NCBI GenBank assembly: GCA_958369755.1
Contig: CATXJC010000076.1
Coordinates: 1-5,263 of the forward strand
Source of the DNA: an uncultured Prevotella sp.
Lineage (GTDB): Bacteria > Bacteroidota > Bacteroidia > Bacteroidales > Bacteroidaceae
Length of the DNA stretch: 5,263 nucleotides
Reading direction: 5' to 3'
Position numbers and translations under genes: made by a program. The notes below the pieces were generated by a model. The model saw only the letters and a program-made list of their open reading frames with translations, searched no databases and was not told the DNA's origin. Of this stretch, positions 1-4,216 are shown one piece after another; the first letter of the stretch is position 1; every line of letters starts with the position of its first letter.

Positions 1-73
1 CTGTCCAGATTCTCAGTCCGAACTAAGCGTAGTTGCTACCTCTTTATGTCTGCCGTCATTTCTAATGGCATTG

Positions 74-105
74 CAAATATAGGCATTTTAAGAGGAATTT
101 TCAAG
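74..105 (-). promoter_or_regulatory. Bacteroidota-type promoter reading left out of the window
   Basis: On the minus strand the -7 box TATATTTG (74-81) matches TAnnTTTG exactly. It is separated by 20 bp from CTTG (102-105), three of four matches to the -33 TTTG. Transcription should start near 66-70 and run off the left edge. About 65 nt of the transcript are visible; they contain no long open frame, so this is a leader or a small RNA start. The gene served lies outside the window. Confidence 0.6.
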
Positions 106-206
106 CGAAAGAGAATCTTTTAGTATTCTTTAAACTTTTACGATGTTTTTTGTTTGTATTTTAGTTCAAGCTCATATCCTGCAAATTGACACCTTATTAT
201 ATATAT

Positions 207-232
207 AGGGGAATGCTTGCCGCAATTCCCCT
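207..232. terminator. Hairpin, probable intrinsic terminator
   Basis: AGGGGAAT (207-214) pairs perfectly with ATTCCCCT (225-232) around a 10-nt loop, which can add two more G-C pairs with a bulge. On the plus strand it is followed by a pyrimidine-rich CTCTTTTCTCTT tail. On the minus strand it is followed by a TA-alternating tail. It lies about 95 bp beyond the abiEii stop, so it could end the abiE transcript, although the U-tract is better in the plus direction, where no gene is visible upstream. Confidence 0.5.
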
Positions 233-266
233 CTCTTTTCTCTTATGGAATGTGGAAGCCTACCCC

Positions 267-311
267 TTTAATGTCCGTTTTCAAAACTGATACTGTCCCC
301 ATGTGATAGGG
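267..311 (-). repeat. 45-bp dispersed repeat, copy A (downstream of abiEii)
   Basis: These 45 bp are identical to 2077-2121 and in the same orientation; identity stops sharply at both ends. The copy starts 16 bp past the abiEii stop codon. Together the two copies bracket the abiE operon as direct repeats. Related imperfect copies lie inverted at 2255-2295 and truncated at 2529-2547. Read on the minus strand it contains an open frame (HMGTVSVLKTDIK), which may be coincidental. Confidence 0.9.
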
Positions 312-327
312 ATGGGAGATACCTTAA

Positions 328-1152
328 CTATTCAAAGTTTATCATTTTTGCCAATTGCAGAAAGTATTCGTTGGACCAGATAGTCATTTCTTTAGGATTC
401 TTTATAAACGGCATCACATCTGCTTTTACCTGTTTGATGTCTGCAGATTTTAGTCTTTGCTCCAAGTCGGCAATGAATTCTTCTTTTGATTTCTCGCATC
501 CATTAAATTCTTTGATTCTTTCCTGTAGATGTTTGAAATCTAGAGGAATTCTATTTCGGATGTACCATTCGAAATCATACCAATCGCGTCCTTTTACCCG
601 GTTTTTCCATGCTCGATAAACTAATGCGTGCATTTTGCCGGCAAATAAGTTGGGAAGGGTAAAGCATCTTGTCATGAAAGAACGAGGCTCTATCAGAAGT
701 TTTTGCTCCGTAGTAAAATGGAGAGGTGGATTGGTATCTACTTCAATTTTGATTTTGATGGACTTTTCTGTTTGAAAGGAAATGTCATAAACGTCGGTGG
801 TATCTTTTAAAAAGGCTGATTCTACTTTTCCAAAATTCTTCTTGTCCTTCTTCTGTATGTCCACTCTTCTCCCGATGGCATCAAACTCGTCGATAATTGG
901 TTGAAAGTATTGGGAGAAGTCAAAACTTTCATCTTTGTTCAATAAAGAGAAATCCATATCTTCACTGAAGCGATTTAAACCGTGGAAAATGCGTAGGCAG
1001 GTTCCACCATAAAAAGCTGCCTTTTCGAAGAAGCCGCCTTGGTACAAACCGGCAAGAATTATTTGCTGGTTTACCTCAAAAGTAGCATTTCTTTTAGCCT
1101 GATCTGTAGAAAGATCATAAGCTGATAACATATTTTGGTATATCTCATTCAT
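328..1152 (-). CDS. abiEii: AbiEii/AbiGii-family nucleotidyltransferase toxin (type IV TA)
   Basis: This is the toxin of the AbiE system, a type IV toxin-antitoxin pair first known for phage abortive infection. Family members are DNA-polymerase-beta-like nucleotidyltransferases; related MenT toxins modify tRNA ends, but the target here is unknown. The 274-aa protein carries the expected motifs in order: GGTCLR at 49-54 and RFSEDMDF at 61-68 (nucleotide and metal binding), a third acidic strand IKIEVD at 134-139, then KMHALVYR at 173-180 and RDWYDFEW at 189-196, matching the family's K-x-H-A-L and RD-x-YD region. All catalytic signatures look intact and the length is normal. The ATG lies inside the end of abiEi (8-bp overlap), so the two are translationally coupled and share the promoter upstream of abiEi. 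The gene is visibly A+T-richer than the ATPase gene and cysK, consistent with acquisition. Confidence 0.92.
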   Translation of the reverse strand: MNEIYQNMLSAYDLSTDQAKRNATFEVNQQIILAGLYQGGFFEKAAFYGGTCLRIFHGLNRFSEDMDFSLLNKDESFDFSQYFQPIIDEFDAIGRRVDIQKKDKKNFGKVESAFLKDTTDVYDISFQTEKSIKIKIEVDTNPPLHFTTEQKLLIEPRSFMTRCFTLPNLFAGKMHALVYRAWKNRVKGRDWYDFEWYIRNRIPLDFKHLQERIKEFNGCEKSKEEFIADLEQRLKSADIKQVKADVMPFIKNPKEMTIWSNEYFLQLAKMINFE

Positions 1153-1774
1153 GTTGTAAGAGTTTTAATATTGTGCGTATGGATGTTGCCTTTTTCCCTA
1201 TATTTGCATATTCTTCGAATATCTTGGGATTGAGCTGGTAGAATCTGTCCATATCAAATCTTAGGTTTTCTTCCAGAAACTCTAATGCTTCCTTCTTGTA
1301 TCTCAGTTTGATACCTGGCAGGTTGGCTATCAAATCACATAATGCCTTTTCTGGAGTAGCCATTATATAGACATTGTTTTCTTCCTTTATCTGCGTAATT
1401 CCTATAGGATAGGTGGGTCTTGAAATATGATAGTAGCAAAAGTTGCCTATGGGTGTATTGTATTCCTTTGCTGTCTTAAAAGTCATGGATTGAACTGTAT
1501 ATACTGCTTCGGGTATTAAACCATAATATCTCAATGCCGTCTGCATAGATACATAAGATGGAGACAACAGATGGTTGGCGATAAGTCCGGAAGAGAGTGG
1601 TTGTCCCGTTTCTTGTGGATTTACAACGAACAGATTTCGCCTGAGGCGGATGATTTCACCCGCCTTTTCCAGCTGTGCAACTTTTGCAAACTTGGTCTTT
1701 ACATCTGGATATAGTGAAGCAATGACCGAAGATGTTACTGGAATATTGCCTAATGTAATTAGAATATTTCTCAT
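1145..1774 (-). CDS. abiEi: AbiEi-family antitoxin and transcriptional autorepressor (type IV TA)
   Basis: This is the antitoxin partner of AbiEii. In studied AbiE systems it neutralises the toxin without stable binding and represses its own operon by binding inverted repeats. The 209-aa protein has an N-terminal winged-helix segment (about 1-52) ending in the typical LEKAGEIIRLRRNLFVV turn, then a region with YVSMQTALRYYGLIPE (74-89) and ATPEKALCDLI (139-149), both typical of AbiEi-like proteins. A charged helical C-terminus follows. No other in-frame ATG precedes residue 77, which supports the ATG at 1774. That ATG is only 7 bp from the -7 box, so the mRNA is nearly leaderless. The last codons overlap abiEii by 8 bp. 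The perfect inverted repeat at 1793-1841 is the obvious operator. The family call is by motif recognition; the subfamily is not resolved. Confidence 0.88.
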   Translation of the reverse strand: MRNILITLGNIPVTSSVIASLYPDVKTKFAKVAQLEKAGEIIRLRRNLFVVNPQETGQPLSSGLIANHLLSPSYVSMQTALRYYGLIPEAVYTVQSMTFKTAKEYNTPIGNFCYYHISRPTYPIGITQIKEENNVYIMATPEKALCDLIANLPGIKLRYKKEALEFLEENLRFDMDRFYQLNPKIFEEYANIGKKATSIRTILKLLQHE

Positions 1775-1781
1775 TTGGGCA

Positions 1782-1813
1782 CAAAGATAGTCAAATTTTC
1801 GATAGAAAACAAA
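1782..1813 (-). promoter_or_regulatory. Promoter of the abiEi-abiEii operon
   Basis: On the minus strand TTTG (1810-1813) and TATCTTTG (1782-1789) are separated by exactly 20 bp, a full match to the Bacteroidota -33/-7 consensus. The expected start site falls at about 1774-1778, i.e. at or within a few bases of the abiEi ATG (1774). The spacer is almost filled by the left arm of the inverted repeat, so a repressor bound there should block RNA polymerase. Confidence 0.8.
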
Positions 1814-1841
1814 CTTTTTCTTAGTTTTCTATCGAAAATTT
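1793..1841. promoter_or_regulatory. Perfect 18-bp inverted repeat, probable AbiEi operator
   Basis: AAATTTTCGATAGAAAAC (1793-1810) and GTTTTCTATCGAAAATTT (1824-1841) are exact reverse complements around a 13-bp spacer. One arm sits between the -33 and -7 boxes; the other lies just upstream of the -33 box. AbiEi proteins are known to bind inverted repeats in their own promoters, so this is the likely autorepression site. As RNA it could form a hairpin, but it lies upstream of the predicted start and should act as DNA. Confidence 0.8.
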
Positions 1842-1861
1842 AGCTTTTTTCTTAGTTTTTT
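1814..1861. repeat. Two direct repeats of a CTTTTTCTTAGTTTT motif, 31 bp apart
   Basis: CTTTTTCTTAGTTTT at 1814-1828 recurs with one extra T at 1844-1860 (CTTAG to CTTAG is 31 bp). The first copy spans the spacer and right arm of the abiE inverted repeat. The second follows it. They may be accessory contact sites for the repressor or simple low-complexity sequence. Confidence 0.45.
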
Positions 1862-1934
1862 AATGTAGCCAAAGGTATAACCTTTACTCCATCTACACTT
1901 GATATGGCTTTGTCGTAAATCGTGTTTTCTACAG

Positions 1935-2022
1935 TTACTTTATATTTTTGCGGCGTTTTACTTTGTATTTTAACGGTAGTTTACTTTGTGTTTTTGCGGT
2001 AAATGGTCTCGAATTTTAGCGA
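1935..2022. repeat. Array of three 19-bp repeats with exact 23-bp period (plus a decayed fourth)
   Basis: The units are TTACTTTATATTTTTGCGG (1935-1953), TTACTTTGTATTTTAACGG (1958-1976) and TTACTTTGTGTTTTTGCGG (1981-1999). The starts are 23 bp apart each time; the 4-bp spacers are not conserved. At the next 23-bp step (2004-2022) only the right half survives (ATTTTAGCGA). Regular spacing of about two helical turns with conserved cores suggests cooperative binding of a protein along one DNA face. The array is about 160 bp upstream of abiEi. No gene overlaps it convincingly. Confidence 0.8.
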
Positions 2023-2072
2023 TAGCACCGCCCTAACTATATAAAAATAGGTAGTTAGGGCGGTGTTATCGC
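2019..2072. terminator. 21-bp-stem hairpin, possible terminator or folded element
   Basis: The arms 2019-2039 and 2052-2072 pair over 21 positions, 20 Watson-Crick and one G-U in RNA. The core is CACCGCCCTAACTA against TAGTTAGGGCGGTG, with a 12-nt A/T-rich loop. On the plus strand it is followed by ACTTTTTA, a short U-tract, so termination of plus-strand transcription is possible. No plus-strand gene lies upstream, so it may instead be a folded part of a mobile element or a small RNA. The adjacent 45-bp repeat starts 4 bp further on. Confidence 0.55.
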
Positions 2073-2076
2073 ACTT

Positions 2077-2121
2077 TTTAATGTCCGTTTTCAAAACTGA
2101 TACTGTCCCCATGTGATAGGG
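2077..2121 (-). repeat. 45-bp dispersed repeat, copy B (upstream of abiEi)
   Basis: This copy is identical over 45 bp to 267-311. It is also the left arm of an imperfect 41-bp inverted repeat with 2255-2295. CCCC and GGGG near its right end (2107-2123) can form a small additional hairpin. Confidence 0.9.
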
Positions 2122-2167
2122 GAGGAAGATGGGGGATGAACTCCTTTGAGAAGTGTTAACGAATCTA

Positions 2168-2245
2168 ACTGGTAGTTTCTTGGGTGACAACTCAATGTTT
2201 TGTGCCGCATCACTCAATGTTTTCTTATCAATAACTCATCGTTTA
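2168..2245. repeat. Array of 12-bp repeats with exact 22-bp period
   Basis: ACTCAATGTTTT occurs at 2190-2201 and 2212-2223, and ACTCATCGTTTA at 2234-2245, each 22 bp apart. One step earlier (2168-2179) ACTGGTAGTTTC keeps the ACT and GTTT ends. The array lies inside the inverted-repeat unit 2077-2295. The regular spacing suggests a DNA-binding array, although the units are short and chance cannot be excluded. Confidence 0.6.
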
Positions 2246-2371
2246 AATGATGGAATCACATGGGGGCAGTTTCAGTTTTTCAAATGGACATTAAACTATA
2301 GGGTAGAGATAGGTAAGATTTGTTAAGGTTGTTAAAATGTAAAGATGTTAGTCTTCTTTGCGCTTCTCTTT

Positions 2372-2485
2372 CATATATAGGATATATTATATTCTTATAA
2401 GTATATAATATATTAATATATAGATATTTATATATATATACTATATTATATATATTATTAATAATATTATCTATATATAATATAG
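2372..2485. other. Extremely A+T-rich block, possible DNA-unwinding element
   Basis: Over about 114 bp the sequence is roughly 90% A+T by eye, mostly alternating TA runs, with a 16-bp perfect palindrome ATATTATTAATAATAT at 2452-2467. It lies about 60 bp upstream of the 21-bp repeats and 200 bp upstream of a helicase-like ATPase gene. Such DNA melts or bends easily, as at replication origins or promoters. It could also be relaxed intergenic DNA. No gene is seen in it. Confidence 0.6.
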
Positions 2486-2528
2486 CTTATGTTATGAAGA
2501 ATGATAGATTGATGTATCTTGAAATAAG

Positions 2529-2547
2529 TGATACTGTCCCTATGTGA
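2529..2547 (-). repeat. Truncated copy of the 45-bp repeat core
   Basis: TGATACTGTCCCTATGTGA matches the core of the 45-bp repeat (TGATACTGTCCCCATGTGA) at 18 of 19 positions. Flanking similarity is lost on both sides. Its last six bases overlap the first unit of the 21-bp array, so the two repeat families meet here. Confidence 0.7.
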
Positions 2548-2596
2548 GTAGAAAAAATCTCAATGGGAGTAGAAAGATTCCTGATATGAGTAGAAA
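2542..2596. promoter_or_regulatory. Three 13-bp repeats with exact 21-bp period, iteron- or operator-like
   Basis: The units are ATGTGAGTAGAAA (2542-2554), ATGGGAGTAGAAA (2563-2575) and ATATGAGTAGAAA (2584-2596). GAGTAGAAA is invariant and the 8-bp spacers differ completely, which points to selection on the core and on the spacing (two helical turns). The array ends 12 bp upstream of the -33 box of the DUF3987-type gene, the position of an activator array. Iterons of a replication origin are the other reading. Confidence 0.8.
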
Positions 2597-2608
2597 CTTG
2601 CGGAAACG

Positions 2609-2640
2609 TTTGGTGGTCTTGGATATTTTTCGTAATTTTG
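2609..2640 (+). promoter_or_regulatory. Promoter of the DUF3987-type ATPase gene
   Basis: TTTG (2609-2612), 20 bp, then TAATTTTG (2633-2640) is a full match to the Bacteroidota -33/-7 pattern. The expected start near 2645 leaves a leader of about 45 nt before the ATG at 2690. The -33 box overlaps an AAACGTTT palindrome (2604-2611). Confidence 0.75.
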
Positions 2641-2646
2641 TGGTGT

Positions 2647-2664
2647 GTTGAAAATAACTTCAAC
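2647..2664 (+). promoter_or_regulatory. Small hairpin at the predicted mRNA 5' end
   Basis: GTTGAA (2647-2652) and TTCAAC (2659-2664) form a 6-bp stem with a 6-nt loop, starting within a few bases of the predicted transcription start. It could protect the 5' end or influence start-site choice. The rest of the leader is A-rich with no Shine-Dalgarno sequence, normal for this phylum. Confidence 0.35.
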
Positions 2665-2689
2665 CGTCAACTAATAAATACTAAACAAA

Positions 2690-4030
2690 ATGGAAGAAAA
2701 CAAAGAGAATCAGAAAGATCTTTTGTTTGAAGACGAAGAGGAGGAAGAGGAACTTCCCCCTGCGATGCCGGAAAAACTGCCATCGCTTATCAAGCTCCTA
2801 GTGAGTCGTACCCCTGACATCTACAAGCCAGCCGTGGCTCATGCCGTATTCCCATCTCTTGCCGCCCACCTCTATCAGGTAAGCTTCGAGTATGTAGATG
2901 GTGTAGAACACGAAGCAACACTGATGAACGTGCTCATGGCCCCCACAGGTGCAGGAAAGAGCTGCGTGAATGCTCCGATTAATCACATCATGGCCGATAT
3001 CCGCAAGCGGGATGAAGTGAACCTACAGCGAGAGAAAGAGTGGAAGCTGGAGGTGAATACGATGGGTACGCACAAGTATAAGCCGAAGCGTCCTACCGAC
3101 CTGATGGTGCAGGAAGTGGATCCGGACATGACTTCGGCAGCCTTCGTGCAGCGAATGTATGATGCCAAGGGCCATTTCCTCTACTCCAACATGAACGAGA
3201 TTGACCAGTGGGATGCCATCGAGGATGGCGGAAAGGGCAAGCAGAGAGGCAGAAAATGGACTATCATGTGCCTCGCCTTTGACCCCGGTAACTCCTTCGG
3301 GCAGACCCGCGCCATGCCCGGTTCTGTGAACGAAAGGGTACACATCCTCTATAACTGGAATGCCTGTACCACCATCGGTCACGGTCGTCAATTCTTCAAG
3401 AAGGTGGTATCAGACGGTCCGCTCTCCCGTATCAATTTCTGTACCATTCCGCCCCGTGAAATCGGTTCTGATATGCCGGTGTATGGCGATTATGATGAGG
3501 CATTCGATGAGGAGCTTCGTCCTTACATCAATCGCCTGTGCAAGGTGCGCGGCAAGATAGACTGTCCTCAGGCCGTCCGTCTCATCAACGAACTCATGGA
3601 GGAATGTCGTGATTTCTCTATCTGCAGTCAGGACCGCATCTACGAGAATTTCTCATTCCGTGCTCTCGTGATAGCTTATCTCAAGGCTTGTGTGCTCTAT
3701 GTGGCAAACGGTTGCAAGTGGGAGGATGAGATAGATGATTTCATCCGCTGGTCGCTGCATTATGATCTGTGGTGCAAGATGCGCTTCTTTTGGGATCTGA
3801 TAGATGATGAGAGACATCAGCGTTTCACCTCCCGCGGTCCGCAGAATCTTCTCCAGCAATTGCCTGATGATTTTACCTGGGAGGCATTGGAAAAGCTTCG
3901 TGACGAGGCCAACCTGAAGCCTGGCGGTACCCGGGAGATGCTGAAGAGCTGGATGAAGCGGGGGTATCTGAAATATGATGTGGTGAGCAGAAAGACGCTT
4001 TTCCGCAAGAGTGCTTTCGGAAAAGCATAG
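2690..4030 (+). CDS. DUF3987-type P-loop ATPase (primase-helicase C-terminal domain), stand-alone
   Basis: This 446-aa protein resembles the ATPase half of VirE/DUF3987 primase-helicases found on Bacteroidota mobile elements; related proteins are thought to act in DNA replication of such elements. An acidic N-terminus (EDEEEEEE at 14-21) is followed by LPSLIKLL and a helical lead-in (30-65). Next come a Walker A motif APTGAGKS (84-91), a Walker-B-like strand HFLYSNMNEID (162-172), with NE where many ATPases have DE, and a sensor-like strand YNWNACTTIG (221-230). LSRINF (245-250) includes a candidate arginine finger. The C-terminus (about 395-440) looks like a winged helix. There is no N-terminal primase/VirE-N domain, no signal peptide and no membrane segment, so it is probably cytoplasmic. 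The ATG follows a matched promoter and A-rich leader. It is monocistronic, with its own terminator. Base composition resembles cysK, not abiE. The family assignment is by pattern; substrate and function are unknown. Confidence 0.72.
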   Translation: MEENKENQKDLLFEDEEEEEELPPAMPEKLPSLIKLLVSRTPDIYKPAVAHAVFPSLAAHLYQVSFEYVDGVEHEATLMNVLMAPTGAGKSCVNAPINHIMADIRKRDEVNLQREKEWKLEVNTMGTHKYKPKRPTDLMVQEVDPDMTSAAFVQRMYDAKGHFLYSNMNEIDQWDAIEDGGKGKQRGRKWTIMCLAFDPGNSFGQTRAMPGSVNERVHILYNWNACTTIGHGRQFFKKVVSDGPLSRINFCTIPPREIGSDMPVYGDYDEAFDEELRPYINRLCKVRGKIDCPQAVRLINELMEECRDFSICSQDRIYENFSFRALVIAYLKACVLYVANGCKWEDEIDDFIRWSLHYDLWCKMRFFWDLIDDERHQRFTSRGPQNLLQQLPDDFTWEALEKLRDEANLKPGGTREMLKSWMKRGYLKYDVVSRKTLFRKSAFGKA

Positions 4031-4059
4031 TCGAAAAGTAGAATAAGATGCTCTCAGAT

Positions 4060-4116
4060 AGGGGCAGTTTCAGTTGTTTTTTCAGACATTCAACTGAGGC
4101 TGCCCCCTCTTTTTTA
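4060..4116 (+). terminator. Intrinsic terminator of the DUF3987-type gene
   Basis: GGGGCAGTTTCAGTTG (4061-4076) pairs with CAACTGAGGCTGCCCC (4091-4106), 16 pairs including two G-U, around a 14-nt loop. TCTTTTTTAT follows directly, a good U-tract. It lies 30 bp after the stop. Its left arm shares the 15-mer GGGGCAGTTTCAGTT with the inverted repeat arm at 2255-2295. Confidence 0.88.
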
Positions 4117-4140
4117 TATGAAGTTTTGGGAAATGCAAAT

Positions 4141-4170
4141 CCCCAACCCGCTAAGAAAAGCGGGTTGGGG
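4141..4170 (-). terminator. Intrinsic terminator of cysK
   Basis: CCCCAACCCGCT (4141-4152) and AGCGGGTTGGGG (4159-4170) form a perfect 12-bp G+C-rich stem with a 6-nt loop. On the minus strand it lies 46 bp past the cysK stop and is followed by ATTTGCATTT. It faces the terminator of the convergent gene and may work in both directions. Confidence 0.8.
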
Positions 4171-4216
4171 AAATTATGATAGATTTTGCTTCCGTCAGAA
4201 AATATCCGAATGTGAA

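Larger units (their letters stand above)
2077..2295. mobile_element. MITE-like unit with 41-bp imperfect terminal inverted repeats
   Basis: The ends 2077-2117 and 2255-2295 are inverted repeats, matching at 36 of 41 positions and both ending outward at TTTAATGTCC/GGACATTAAA. The interior of about 137 bp has no convincing gene and holds the 22-bp-period array. The size (219 bp), inverted ends and lack of coding sequence fit a MITE or solo transposon remnant. No target-site duplication is apparent at the borders, and no transposase is present in the window, so the mobile-element label is an inference; a paired regulatory or folded RNA element is the alternative. Confidence 0.45.

Noticed and set aside
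1..66. tRNA, tmRNA, SRP RNA, RNase P RNA or a known riboswitch at the left edge
   Set aside because: No cloverleaf or signature motif of these RNAs could be recognised in the visible bases. A CTGAGA string alone is not enough for a TPP riboswitch.
371..619. 82-codon plus-strand open frame within abiEii
   Set aside because: It is antisense to abiEii, whose motifs are intact. No promoter precedes it.
1870..1877. Second minus-strand promoter for abiE (TACCTTTG)
   Set aside because: It matches the -7 box, but no -33 TTTG occurs at the right distance, and the promoter at 1782-1813 is complete.
1943..1950. Plus-strand -7 box TATTTTTG in the first 23-bp unit
   Set aside because: No TTTG lies 19-21 bp upstream and the other units do not keep the TAnnTTTG pattern, so a promoter is not supported.
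1981..2217. Minus-strand 78-codon open frame across the intergenic region
   Set aside because: It begins at TTG, runs through both arms of the 21-bp hairpin, the 45-bp repeat and one unit of the 23-bp array, and has no promoter or family resemblance. The repeats explain the sequence better.
1935..2596. CRISPR array
   Set aside because: The repeats are 12-19 bp with spacers of only 4-10 bp and three or four units per array. CRISPR repeats and spacers are much longer, and no cas gene is present.
3023..3391. 122-codon minus-strand open frame within the ATPase gene
   Set aside because: It is antisense to the Walker and sensor region of a well-supported gene, with histidine/valine-rich composition typical of a shadow frame.
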